A stretch of DNA of 17,614 nucleotides from an uncultured Candidatus Saccharibacteria bacterium (GCA_937958235.1 CALFGG010000092.1:1-17614), one strand, 5' to 3'; counted from the stretch's first letter, positions 8,211 through 14,837 are shown. Translations and numbers: made by a program. The notes: generated by a model not told the origin, from the sequence alone.

Positions 8211-8819
8211 ATGAGTAAAGAAAATAATACTCCATTAGAAAAACTATTTGGATCAAAAACTAGAACAAAATTATTAAGTCTATTTTTTGGTAATCCTGAA
8301 CGTTCTTTCTATGTCCGTGAAATGACACGGGTGATTGAGGAGCAGATTAACTCAGTGAGGCGAGAGCTGTTAAATCTTGAAGGAATAGGGATTATTAAAA
8401 ACGAAACCTATGATAATAAGGTTTATTATTCAGCAAATACGAAGCACCCCTTTTCAAAGCCACTTGTTATGCTGTTTTCTACGCGTACTGATGTGATTAT
8501 TGATGTGGCGGTAAAACCAAATGTTTGGGAAGAATATGTGCGATCAGTTAAGAACTACTTAGACTGTTTGATTGTTACCAATCGATTGCCTGGTCAAGAG
8601 GGGGTTGATTTATTGATAGTTGGGGATGATAAAACGAAGAAGCTAACGCATTGGGCTGAGGTTGTTGAGAAGAAAGAGGGGAAACCTCTGAATTATGTAA
8701 TCATGTCTCGTGATGATTTTCAGTATCGTTTAAATGTGAAGGATAGGTTCGTTTCGGAAGTCTTGGAGATGTCGATATTGGAAAAAATTGATCCAGATGG
8801 AATATTGAATAGACGTTAA
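8211..8819 (+). CDS. wHTH regulator with nucleotidyltransferase-like C-terminus
   Basis: The N-terminal ~70 residues form a winged helix-turn-helix: LFGSKTRTKLLSLFF, FYVREMTRVIEEQINSVRRE (recognition helix), then a wing around NKVYYSANTKHP. This wHTH type is common in Patescibacteria. The C-terminal ~110 residues, with VDLLIVGDDKTKKLTHW, resemble the second half of the nucleotidyltransferase-like domain usually fused to it, but the GS...D...D catalytic pattern is not evident, so it is probably a ligand-sensing or scaffold domain. It probably binds DNA as an autoregulator or regulates the following gene, which lies 31 nt downstream with its own good ribosome site. The target and ligand are unknown. 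Confidence 0.75.
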   Translation: MSKENNTPLEKLFGSKTRTKLLSLFFGNPERSFYVREMTRVIEEQINSVRRELLNLEGIGIIKNETYDNKVYYSANTKHPFSKPLVMLFSTRTDVIIDVAVKPNVWEEYVRSVKNYLDCLIVTNRLPGQEGVDLLIVGDDKTKKLTHWAEVVEKKEGKPLNYVIMSRDDFQYRLNVKDRFVSEVLEMSILEKIDPDGILNRR

Positions 8820-8850
8820 AATAATTTGGAGAAAGAGAAAGGAGTGACAG

Positions 8851-9303
8851 ATGTTTGAAATTGAGAGTAAGAATCCAAATGAAATTACAATTAAAACTGC
8901 TACTAAAACGGTGACGATTGATTTTGTTAATGGGGTGATTATGGCTGATCTTGCTGTAGGGGAAATCGCAGGTCCTGGTGAGTTTGAGATTGGAGAGGCA
9001 ACAATTAGAGGTATTAGTGTGGCTAAACATACTAAAACAATTTATGACGTAGAAGTAGGCGGAGTTCATGTCGGCATTATTGGTGATTTTGATGAAAACT
9101 TGGATGAGTTAGGTATTTCTGATATTCTATGTACGAGCTCAGTGAAGGCAATTAAGGATATTAATCCTAAATTAATTGTGGCTACGGGTAATATTGACGG
9201 TATGGTGACTGAATTAAAACTTTCAAGTAGAGTGGAGAAGAAAATTAAGATTAAAAAGATAGAGGATCTTCCTGCAGTACAAGAAGTAGTTGCTTTAAAT
9301 TAA
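8851..9303 (+). CDS. Metallo-beta-lactamase-fold remnant, metal site missing
   Basis: This 150-residue protein resembles the UlaG-like metallo-beta-lactamase family of CPR bacteria. Recognisable pieces are GPGEFEIGEATIRGI (family GPGEYEI..V.V.GI), a segment ending in VHVGIIGDFDENLDELGISDILCT that parallels the family's hydrophobic strand plus LGD, and a terminal 'PKLIVAT' where active members have PKI.IP.HY. The first half of the fold carrying HxHxDH is shortened and contains no such motif, and the last metal His is gone, so it cannot be a normal hydrolase. The start is supported by AAAGGAG about 8 nt upstream. It probably sits in one unit with the wHTH gene. A structural or ligand-binding role is a guess. 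Confidence 0.65.
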   Translation: MFEIESKNPNEITIKTATKTVTIDFVNGVIMADLAVGEIAGPGEFEIGEATIRGISVAKHTKTIYDVEVGGVHVGIIGDFDENLDELGISDILCTSSVKAIKDINPKLIVATGNIDGMVTELKLSSRVEKKIKIKKIEDLPAVQEVVALN

Positions 9304-9336
9304 GATTAGTAATAGATAGTGGGGGGGATGAATTTA

Positions 9337-9370
9337 AAAAAAGAGTTCAAAAGATAAAGGGCTCTTTTTT
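9337..9370 (+). terminator. Terminator after the MBL-like gene
   Basis: AAAAAAGAGTTC pairs with GGGCTCTTTTTT (two G-T wobbles) around a 10-nt A-rich loop, ending in six T residues about 33 nt past the stop codon. Confidence 0.75.
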
Positions 9371-9397
9371 AAAGTCGTTATAGAAAGTCAGTTTACT

Positions 9398-9486
9398 TAA
9401 AAAATGTGTTCAGAATAATAGGTTTTTGTATACAATTTCTGGATAGAAAACTACCATAAATGATACTGAGTAAAAAATGTGTTCAG
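9398..9486. repeat. Pair of 16-bp direct repeats
   Basis: TAAAAAATGTGTTCAG occurs exactly at 9398-9413 and 9471-9486, 73 bp apart, in the 246-bp gap before the site-2 protease gene. The second copy is flanked so that CTGA and TCAG form a small inverted repeat around it. A GTATAC palindrome lies between the copies. They may be binding sites for a regulator, or a local duplication. Confidence 0.7.
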
Positions 9487-9537
9487 TAATCTAAATAAAA
9501 TTGCATCGTTGAAAAATATGAAGATTAATTAATATGC

Positions 9538-9543
9538 TATAAT
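9538..9543 (+). promoter_or_regulatory. -10 element (TATAAT) for the site-2 protease gene
   Basis: TATGCTATAAT is the fullest form of the extended -10 recurring in this window. It ends 6 nt before the ATG at 9550, predicting a leaderless transcript. TTGAAA at 9509 is too far upstream (23-nt spacer) to be a normal -35. Confidence 0.65.
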
Positions 9544-9549
9544 TTTGAT

Positions 9550-10194
9550 ATGAATTTTGATATTTTTGCGATTATCATTGTGTTTATTATTATTTTATTT
9601 TCAATGGTCCTACATGAGATGGCCCATGCTTATACTGCGTATTTTCTGGGGGATAATACCGCAAAAGAAGAAGGGCGATTATCATTAAATCCATTTTCAC
9701 ATATTGATCCGGTGATGTCGATAATTGTGCCGCTGTTGTTATTTATTAGTGGTGGGCCGATTTTTGGAGGAGCCAAGCCTGTTCCTGTAGCGCAGAAAAG
9801 ACTTAAAGGGGGTGAATGGGGGATGGCGTTGGTTGCGTTTTCTGGACCTTTTGTAAATTTCCTGATTGCTCTTGTTGGGTTTTTAATCGGCCATCTAAGT
9901 GGCGGCTTGGTGGCCGGTGGATATGTAGGATTATTCTTTAAACAGTTAGTTTTAGCTAATTTGGGTTTTATGATTTTTAATTTATTACCAATTCCACCAC
10001 TCGATGGTTCGAGGATTGCCTACGCTTTGGCGCCTGACTTTATTAGGGATTTATTTGATAGGATTGAAAAAGGTATGGGGGTTTTTCTGGTTTTGATTTT
10101 GGTATACGTTTTTGGAAATTCTTTGTCAATTTTTACTTCAAGTATAATGGTCTCTATACTGAAATTCTTTTATTTTATTGTGGGTGTAAAATAA
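9550..10194 (+). CDS. Site-2 protease family (M50) membrane metalloprotease
   Basis: Predicted intramembrane zinc protease. The N-terminal helix carries HEMAH (H22, E23, H26), the M50 zinc and catalytic motif, and the second signature NLLPIPPLDGSR supplies the third ligand, D152, inside a later helix. Around these are the typical GRLSLNPFSHIDP and GGAKPVPV segments and a further hydrophobic C-terminal helix (about 175-210), giving five or six membrane segments in 214 residues. It has no PDZ domain, so it belongs to the small YwhC-like group rather than RseP. Substrates cannot be inferred; in other bacteria, relatives cut membrane-bound regulators. It is likely expressed alone, with a -10 directly upstream and a new promoter right after its stop. 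Confidence 0.93.
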   Translation: MNFDIFAIIIVFIIILFSMVLHEMAHAYTAYFLGDNTAKEEGRLSLNPFSHIDPVMSIIVPLLLFISGGPIFGGAKPVPVAQKRLKGGEWGMALVAFSGPFVNFLIALVGFLIGHLSGGLVAGGYVGLFFKQLVLANLGFMIFNLLPIPPLDGSRIAYALAPDFIRDLFDRIEKGMGVFLVLILVYVFGNSLSIFTSSIMVSILKFFYFIVGVK

Positions 10195-10209
10195 ATAAAT
10201 AAGGTATGC

Positions 10210-10215
10210 TATAAT
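10210..10215 (+). promoter_or_regulatory. -10 element (TATAAT) for the 10222 leader RNA
   Basis: TATGCTATAAT, the same 11-mer as upstream of the site-2 protease gene. The predicted start 7 nt later is 10222, exactly the first base of the closing stem of the RNA below. Confidence 0.7.
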
Positions 10216-10221
10216 TAAGTT

Positions 10222-10348
10222 ACCCTAGTGGCGGCATGATTTTCCTGAATAGTCATGTTTTAGGGGTTTCGCGGTGTTATCTCCGTGGAGATACACATAA
10301 GATTCTACCCACCTGTATTTATTACAGGGAAAAACAGGTCACTAGGGT
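10222..10348 (+). ncRNA. Structured leader RNA of unknown class
   Basis: A 9-bp closing stem (ACCCTAGTG 10222-10230 with CACTAGGGT 10340-10348) encloses three arms. P2 is CATGA 10235-10239 with TCATG 10253-10257. P3 is GGGT 10264-10267 with ACCC 10307-10310, holding an inner hairpin (GTG + TATCTC, loop CGTG, GAGATA + CAC). P4 is CCTGTA 10312-10317 with TACAGG 10323-10328. The -10 upstream puts the transcription start on the first paired base. There is no strong T-tract after the stem (only TTTATGATTTTT), so RNA may continue into the gene starting 22-28 nt later. I could not match it to tmRNA, SRP RNA, 6S RNA or any riboswitch consensus I know. It could be a cis-regulatory leader or a free small RNA. 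Confidence 0.6.
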
Positions 10349-10369
10349 TTATGATTTTTCAAGATATGA

Positions 10370-11251
10370 GTGGGTATGAAGCAGAAAATTAGAATAGCTG
10401 GAATGATTCGGAAAGCGGATCATTTTTTGGTATTAAAGAAGAATAAGGGGCGTGCGGATATATTTACTGTCTGGGAGTTGCCGGTTTGCAAGATTCGAGT
10501 GGGGGAACAGCCAGAAGAGGCAATAGCGAGGTTGGTAGATGAGGATTTATCACTGACCATTAAGAAAATGAAGATTAGAGACGTAATCACATTTACGGAG
10601 TATGAAGATGCCTCAAAAATATATAGTTTATATATTATATATGATATTGACGTTGAGGATAATGAAGCTAATAAGATTGAACTGAGTGATAAATATTCAT
10701 CGTATAAATTTTTAGGATTTAATGATGATATCTTTTCTAATTTAAGTTTCGAGGAGGCCTCAGCTACAGTACTTGGAATTGAGCTTGGAAAGACAGGTAA
10801 CAGGCAGAGTGATGAAGTTACGGTGGGGCTTCGGGGTGCTGCTAATGGGCCAATTATCTACACGGATGGAGCTTCAAGGGGAAATCCTGGGCCATCGGGA
10901 ATTGGATATGTAATATATAGTGAGGAAGGTCGGGAACTTAAAAGAGGTGGGGAGTTTATTGGCTTTGCGACTTCTAGGGTGGCAGAATATTATGCTCTTA
11001 AAGAAGGGTGTGAGCAGGCGATCGAACTTGGCTTTAAGACGGTGCGCTTTGTATCGGACAATTTAATGATGGTGAATCAAATGAATGGAATATATCAAGT
11101 TAAGAATAATGATATTCTGCCAATCTATAATGACGTTAATAGACTTATTCAAAGTTTTGACACAGTGGCATTTACGCATGTAAAGAGAGAACGAAATATA
11201 ATTGCAGATAGCGAAGCGAATAAGGCGATAGATCGACATTTTGGATTCTAG
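10370..11251 (+). CDS. Nudix-like domain fused to RNase HI
   Basis: A two-domain protein of 293 residues. Residues about 6-135 follow a Nudix fold, but the Nudix box (C40 to L62) is eroded: the leading Gly is C40, the Glu after Arg is L55, EE is E58-D59 and the last Gly is S61; E46 and R54 remain. Residues about 160-293 are RNase HI with the full catalytic set: D166 in YTDGASRGNPGP, E206 in VAEYYALKEG, D230 in VSDN and D280 in IIADSEAN, so cleavage of RNA in RNA-DNA hybrids is likely. The start is GTG 10370 or, more likely, ATG 10376; neither has a clear ribosome site. It lies right after the structured RNA and seems to depend on that promoter. The Nudix part may bind a nucleotide rather than hydrolyse it (inference). 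RNase P RNA follows. Confidence 0.88.
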   Translation: MGMKQKIRIAGMIRKADHFLVLKKNKGRADIFTVWELPVCKIRVGEQPEEAIARLVDEDLSLTIKKMKIRDVITFTEYEDASKIYSLYIIYDIDVEDNEANKIELSDKYSSYKFLGFNDDIFSNLSFEEASATVLGIELGKTGNRQSDEVTVGLRGAANGPIIYTDGASRGNPGPSGIGYVIYSEEGRELKRGGEFIGFATSRVAEYYALKEGCEQAIELGFKTVRFVSDNLMMVNQMNGIYQVKNNDILPIYNDVNRLIQSFDTVAFTHVKRERNIIADSEANKAIDRHFGF

Positions 11252-11271
11252 CTTTTAGATGCAATTTATGA

Positions 11272-11277
11272 TAGGAT
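11272..11277 (+). promoter_or_regulatory. -10 element for RNase P RNA
   Basis: TATGATAGGAT matches the extended -10 of the neighbourhood and ends about 6 nt before the expected 5' end of the RNA. Confidence 0.55.
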
Positions 11278-11281
11278 ATTC

Positions 11282-11691
11282 AAGAGTCCGCAAGACAGTC
11301 GCTTGGTATAACCAAGAGGAAAGTCCGGGCAGCATAGAACGCAGTAGTCGTTAACGGCGACCGTTTGATCGTTTAGAAGTGTAGTGATACATCAAAAAAC
11401 TTAAAAATAGGGAAAGTGCCACAGAGACAATACCGCCTTCGGGCAAGGGTGAAAAGTGTGAGGTAAGAGCTCACGGCGTACTATGGTGACATAGACGATG
11501 GTAAACCCTACTGGCTGCAAGGAGTGCTAGAGAACCTTTGTTCGAGGATGCACGCTCACCGCTTGAACATTTTGGCAACAAGATGTCTAGATAGATGACT
11601 GTCGGCTTATCTAATATCCCCCCCGTTATGGTTATCTTGTGATAGGGGATCGATAGAACATAAGTCACAGAACCCGGCTTAATAAAGACTT
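11282..11691 (+). ncRNA. rnpB: RNase P RNA, type A
   Basis: Catalytic RNA that trims tRNA 5' leaders, including that of the tRNA here. Conserved cores are clear: AGACAGTCGC near the 5' end, GAGGAAAGTCCGGGC (P4 5' strand region), CAGAGACAATACCGCC, GGTGAAAAGTGTGAGGTAAG with AGAGCTCAC, GATGGTAAACCC, and at the 3' end ACAGAACCCGGCTTA, which closes P4. The length of about 410 nt is normal. The ends are approximate: the 5' end from the -10 at 11272, the 3' end from the terminator at 11692. Confidence 0.95.
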
Positions 11692-11723
11692 AAAAAATAG
11701 ACCCTTTGCGGGTCTATTTTTTT
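11692..11723. terminator. Bidirectional terminator between rnpB and rpmB
   Basis: AAAAAATAGACCC and GGGTCTATTTTTT form a long perfect stem with a 5-nt loop and seven T residues on the right. The A-run on the left gives a matching U-tract for the opposite strand, so it serves both rnpB (+) and the convergent ribosomal operon (-), whose last stop codon is 10 nt away. Confidence 0.9.
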
Positions 11724-11732
11724 GTTTTCTAA

Positions 11733-11924
11733 TTATTTAAGAAAACCTTTTTTCTTGAGGGTACGGATAGCGGCAGCGCTAACGTTTAGACGAATCTTTT
11801 TACCATCGATGATGAGGGTTTTCTTTTGAATATTTGGTTTAAATACTTTACGGGTTTTATGCTGTGAGAACGAAACATTGTGTCCGTACATCTTGCCTTT
11901 ACCGGTGATTTCACAAATAGCCAT
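11733..11924 (-). CDS. rpmB: Ribosomal protein bL28
   Basis: Small basic protein of the 50S subunit, 63 residues. It opens with the family signature MAICEITGKGKMYGHNVS, followed by KTRKVFKPNIQ and a C-terminal AAIRTLKKKGFLK. Only one Cys is present, so it is the zinc-free form. It is the last gene of infC-rpmI-rplT-rpmB; its ATG shares one base with the rplT stop (TAATG), and AGGAG lies inside the end of rplT, pointing to coupled translation. rpmB at the end of the IF3 operon differs from E. coli, where it pairs with rpmG. Confidence 0.95.
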   Translation of the reverse strand: MAICEITGKGKMYGHNVSFSQHKTRKVFKPNIQKKTLIIDGKKIRLNVSAAAIRTLKKKGFLK

Positions 11925-12277
11925 TACTTGTTCTCCTGTTTAGCTTTTTCGACAATAGCTTTGAAAGCAGAAGGTTGATTAACGGCAAGCTCGGCAAGGA
12001 TTTTGCGGTCAACAGTGATATTCTGTTTCTTCATAAGATTGATAAGCTGAGAATAACTTAGACCAAGCTCGCGGGATGCGTTGTTGATGCGAGTAATCCA
12101 GAGAGCACGTAGGTCGCGTTTGCGATTACGGCGGTCACGGTAAGCGTAGCGAAGAGCCTTGATGACACCTTGCTTAGCAAGACGGAAACTTCGTGTACGA
12201 TAATGTTGCATACCTTTAGCGGCAGCTAGGATTTTTTTGTGTTTTGCGCGTGCAGCGACACCTCTTTTAATTCTCAT
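11924..12277 (-). CDS. rplT: Ribosomal protein bL20
   Basis: Early-assembling 50S protein that binds 23S rRNA. The 117 residues match full length: MRIKRGVAARAKHKKILAAAKGM, YRDRRNRKRDLRALWITRINNA and SYSQLINLMKK with the final ILAELA segment. In E. coli and Bacillus, L20 represses its own operon by binding a leader that mimics its rRNA site; whether that happens here is unknown. AGGAG within the end of rpmI precedes the ATG, and rpmI stops 2 nt before it, so translation is probably coupled. Confidence 0.97.
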   Translation of the reverse strand: MRIKRGVAARAKHKKILAAAKGMQHYRTRSFRLAKQGVIKALRYAYRDRRNRKRDLRALWITRINNASRELGLSYSQLINLMKKQNITVDRKILAELAVNQPSAFKAIVEKAKQENK

Positions 12278-12279
12278 GA

Positions 12280-12474
12280 TTAAACTCCTAATGCACTCTT
12301 AATGTTTTTTGCAATTTTACCTTCGACTGCACCAGCAGTTTTCATATTGCGTTTTCTTGCTTTGGACTTCTTAGCAAGGATATGGTTACCAAAGGCGCGT
12401 TCACGGATTAATTTTCCAGTACCGGAAATCTTAATACGCTTTGCGGTGCCTTTATGGGTCTTTAATTTAGGCAT
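12280..12474 (-). CDS. rpmI: Ribosomal protein bL35
   Basis: Small basic 50S protein, 64 residues, with the typical MPKLKTHKGTAKRIKISGTGK start and HILAKKSKARKRN centre. The usual order infC-rpmI-rplT is kept. An AAAAGGA site lies about 6 nt before the ATG. The 83-nt gap from infC holds a small hairpin (see 12507). Confidence 0.95.
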   Translation of the reverse strand: MPKLKTHKGTAKRIKISGTGKLIRERAFGNHILAKKSKARKRNMKTAGAVEGKIAKNIKSALGV

Positions 12475-12506
12475 AGGTTTTCCTTTTAGTTATTGTTAAT
12501 ATTTGT

Positions 12507-12523
12507 GCTCAGGCTAGCTGAGC
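12507..12523 (-). promoter_or_regulatory. Hairpin in the infC-rpmI spacer
   Basis: GCTCAG and CTGAGC form a perfect 6-bp stem with a 5-nt loop, about 33 nt before the rpmI ATG. It lacks a T-tract, so it is not a terminator. In other bacteria this spacer takes part in L20 control, so a regulatory role is possible but not shown. Confidence 0.35.
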
Positions 12524-12557
12524 TAAGGAGCGATCAGGGAACCGTGGAAGTAGGAAA

Positions 12558-13079
12558 TTACTTCTTCCGAACTCCGACTGATAAGTTGCGTCCGGCAAAT
12601 TGTGGTTTTCCTTCAACGATGGCCACTTCAGCTAATTCAGCTAAAATACGATCAAGTAGGGTGCTACCAAGCTCTTTGTGAGCAAGCTCACGACCTCGGA
12701 AAGTGATCATGATTTTACAATGATCGCCATCATCGAGGAAGCTTTTAATTTTGCGGATTTTAATATTGAGGTCATTGTCACTGATTTTGAGGCCAATCTT
12801 CATTTGTTTTAACTCAGATTGTTTTTCACGAGCTTTTTTACGATTCTTGGCTTCTTCTTTCATCTTCTGATATTGAAATTTACCCCAGTCGATGATTCTG
12901 ACAACAGGAGGATTTGCGTTTCCAGCAATTTCAACTAGATCAACGCCATTTTCTCTTGCGAGGAGCTGAGCTTCGCGACTTGACATAATGCCAAGTTGCT
13001 CTCCATTAGTTCCAATAACTCGCACAGATTCGTAACGGATTTCTCCATTGATTTTTGTACGTGAATTTTTGATACTAAT
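12558..13079 (-). CDS. infC: Translation initiation factor IF-3, probable AUU start
   Basis: Binds the 30S subunit, blocks premature 50S joining and rejects wrong start codons. The IF3 core runs from RVIGTNGEQLGIMSSREAQ through the linker rich in Lys/Arg to the C-terminal domain (KIRKIKSFLDDGDHCKIMITFRGRE). The first ATG/GTG/TTG in frame (GTG at 13025) would delete the conserved opening. Upstream the frame continues with TKINGEIRYES, the normal IF3 N-terminus, back to ATT at 13079, with AAAGGA 5 nt ahead. No ATG, GTG or TTG is available there, so ATT is the best start, giving 173 residues. AUU is the known infC start in E. coli, where IF3 limits its own synthesis by rejecting it. It is the first gene of the operon. 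Confidence 0.93.
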   Translation of the reverse strand: MSIKNSRTKINGEIRYESVRVIGTNGEQLGIMSSREAQLLARENGVDLVEIAGNANPPVVRIIDWGKFQYQKMKEEAKNRKKAREKQSELKQMKIGLKISDNDLNIKIRKIKSFLDDGDHCKIMITFRGRELAHKELGSTLLDRILAELAEVAIVEGKPQFAGRNLSVGVRKK

Positions 13080-13111
13080 GGTAGTCCTTTCTTTTAACCT
13101 TAATAGATAGA

Positions 13112-13140
13112 ATTATATCAAGAATAACTGAGATTATCAA
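13112..13140 (-). promoter_or_regulatory. Promoter of the infC operon
   Basis: On the minus strand TTGATA (13140-13135) and TATAAT (13117-13112) are separated by exactly 17 nt, with TG one base before the -10. The start would be near 13105, leaving a leader of about 26 nt. Confidence 0.8.
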
Positions 13141-13166
13141 GGGGTTAGGCTAAGCTTGCGGCCTGG

Positions 13167-14702
13167 TTATGGCTGATTAAAACTAATAGCTTCCGATAGA
13201 TGTTGAATCTTAATATCGCTTGAATGATCAAGATCGGCAATAGTGCGCGAAAGACGAATGATTTTAAGTAAGGCACGGGCGGATAGTTGAAGTTTGCTGG
13301 AGGCTTGCTCAAGGTGCTTTTTCTCGGGGTCTTTAAGATGAATAAACTTTGTAATCTGCGAAGAAGATAGTGTTCCATTAAAGAGCTGATCTGTTTGATA
13401 GCGGAATTTTTGATACTCTAGTGCTTCTTGTATACAATTTTTAATAACATGGTGGGTTAGGGGTTGCTCGTGGGTAGAGCTAGGCGTGGTCAGATTGAAC
13501 TGATCGAGAATTTTTTGATTTCCTAAATATGGAACGTTAACTTTAATATCGATGCGATCTAGAATTGGACCACTAATCTTCTTTTGATAGCGCTGAATTT
13601 CGTTTGGAGTGCAGGCGCAACGTTTGATTTGACTACCATAAAAGCCGCAAGGGCAGGGGTTCATAGTGGCGACCAGGATAAAATTTGCGGGGTAGGTGAC
13701 CTTTTCTTTGGTTCTGGCGATTGTAATTTGATGATCTTCGAGTGGTTGGCGCAAGGCCTCTATGACTTGACGGGAAAATTCAGGTAATTCATCAAGGAAA
13801 AGGACGCCATGATGTGCGAGGGAGATTTCTCCTGGTATGATGGGATTACCACCACCGACAATAGAGCAGGTAGAACTACTGTGATGAGGTGAGCGAAATG
13901 GACGAGAATCTACGATATTGAGAGTTTTAGAGAGTTCTTTTAGTTTGGTGATTTCGAGGAGCTCATGGGCGCTGGGACGAGGAAGAAGAGCTGGGATAGT
14001 TTTGGCAAGTAGGGTTTTGCCACTACCCGGAGGACCACTAAAAAGTATGTTGTGATGGCCGGCTAGGGCGAGTGTGAGGGCGCGCTTGGCGAAATTACGA
14101 CCATAAACTTGATCAAGTGTCGTGTCGAATTTCATAGTCATTGACGAGCGGGCTGGTTGATAATTCTGGGAAGTAACTGGAGTTATAAGCGTTTGGCCTT
14201 TGAGATGAAGAAATAGTTGACGTAGGTTTTGAACTGGAAAAAGCTTAATATTATCTACAATGGCAGCGGAGTTTAAATTTTCGCTAGGAAGATAGATTTC
14301 GGTGAAACCAGCATCCCTAGCAGCCTCAACGATATTGATAATACCAAAGACGGGTCGAAGATCGCCGCTTAAGGAAAGTTCACCGACAAAGAATTTATGC
14401 ATTATATTAAGTGGAGTTAGTTGCTTGCTGCCAGCAAGAATGGCGATGGCAATTGGTAGGTCGAGGGTGGACCCAGTTTTGGTCAGGTTGGCGGGAGCGA
14501 GATTGACAGTGACTTTTTGAAGTGGAAATGTAAGATCAGAATTTTGTATGGCGTTACGGACGCGATCCCTTGATTCAAAGATAGTTTTGTCGGCCATGCC
14601 AACGAGATTGAATACCGGTAGGCCTTTAACAAGACTAGCTTCAACTTCGATGATTTTACCATTATAGCCGTAGGGAATAGCTGAATATACTTTTGTAATC
14701 AT
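13167..14702 (-). CDS. comM: ComM/YifB-type AAA+ (Mg-chelatase-like) helicase
   Basis: Hexameric AAA+ motor; in other bacteria ComM drives branch migration when foreign DNA is integrated during natural transformation. Residues 1-170 form the Lon-protease-like N-domain (YSAIPYGYNGKIIEVEASLV, LVGMADKTIFESRDRVRNAI, NLAPANLTKTGSTLDLPIA). The ATPase has Walker A GPPGSGKT at 223-230 and Walker B LFLDE at 301-305. A Cys cluster follows (C350, C352, C362, C364, CPCGFYG...CAC), then GPILDRIDI and the C-terminal Mg-chelatase domain ending in LSEAISF. At 511 residues it is full length. It suggests a capacity for DNA uptake, which fits a lineage that must acquire nucleotides from outside (inference). It has its own -10 directly upstream and stops about 30 nt before the infC promoter. 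Confidence 0.95.
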   Translation of the reverse strand: MITKVYSAIPYGYNGKIIEVEASLVKGLPVFNLVGMADKTIFESRDRVRNAIQNSDLTFPLQKVTVNLAPANLTKTGSTLDLPIAIAILAGSKQLTPLNIMHKFFVGELSLSGDLRPVFGIINIVEAARDAGFTEIYLPSENLNSAAIVDNIKLFPVQNLRQLFLHLKGQTLITPVTSQNYQPARSSMTMKFDTTLDQVYGRNFAKRALTLALAGHHNILFSGPPGSGKTLLAKTIPALLPRPSAHELLEITKLKELSKTLNIVDSRPFRSPHHSSSTCSIVGGGNPIIPGEISLAHHGVLFLDELPEFSRQVIEALRQPLEDHQITIARTKEKVTYPANFILVATMNPCPCGFYGSQIKRCACTPNEIQRYQKKISGPILDRIDIKVNVPYLGNQKILDQFNLTTPSSTHEQPLTHHVIKNCIQEALEYQKFRYQTDQLFNGTLSSSQITKFIHLKDPEKKHLEQASSKLQLSARALLKIIRLSRTIADLDHSSDIKIQHLSEAISFNQP

Positions 14703-14708
14703 ATTTTT

Positions 14709-14714
14709 AATATA
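14709..14714 (-). promoter_or_regulatory. -10 element (TATATT) for comM
   Basis: TATATT on the minus strand ends exactly 6 nt before the comM ATG, the same arrangement as at 9538 and 16580. No Shine-Dalgarno sequence fits between. Confidence 0.5.
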
Positions 14715-14795
14715 ACGAGGTAGGTGAGGAAAGTCGAAAAATATGCACTTTTTGAATAGAAAAGATGGTTAAAAAATAAAACAACTGGGGTGAAA

Positions 14796-14831
14796 TGATA
14801 TCTTGCTTATGATTGATATCTTGCTTATGAT
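14796..14831. repeat. Perfect 18-bp tandem duplication upstream of tmRNA
   Basis: TGATATCTTGCTTATGAT occurs twice, head to tail, at 14796-14813 and 14814-14831. TTGCTT of copy 1 and TATGAT of copy 2 end up 17 nt apart, the ideal -35/-10 spacing, so the duplication may create an upstream promoter. Confidence 0.9.
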
Positions 14832-14837
14832 ATAAAA

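Noticed and set aside
8701..9069. 122-codon frame on the minus strand
   Set aside because: Opposes two plus-strand genes with sound motifs and ribosome sites; no family resemblance.
11471..11668. 65-codon frame inside the RNase P RNA
   Set aside because: Antisense to conserved rnpB core elements.
13145..13378. 77-codon minus-strand frame near the end of comM
   Set aside because: An alternative frame inside the conserved ComM C-terminal domain.
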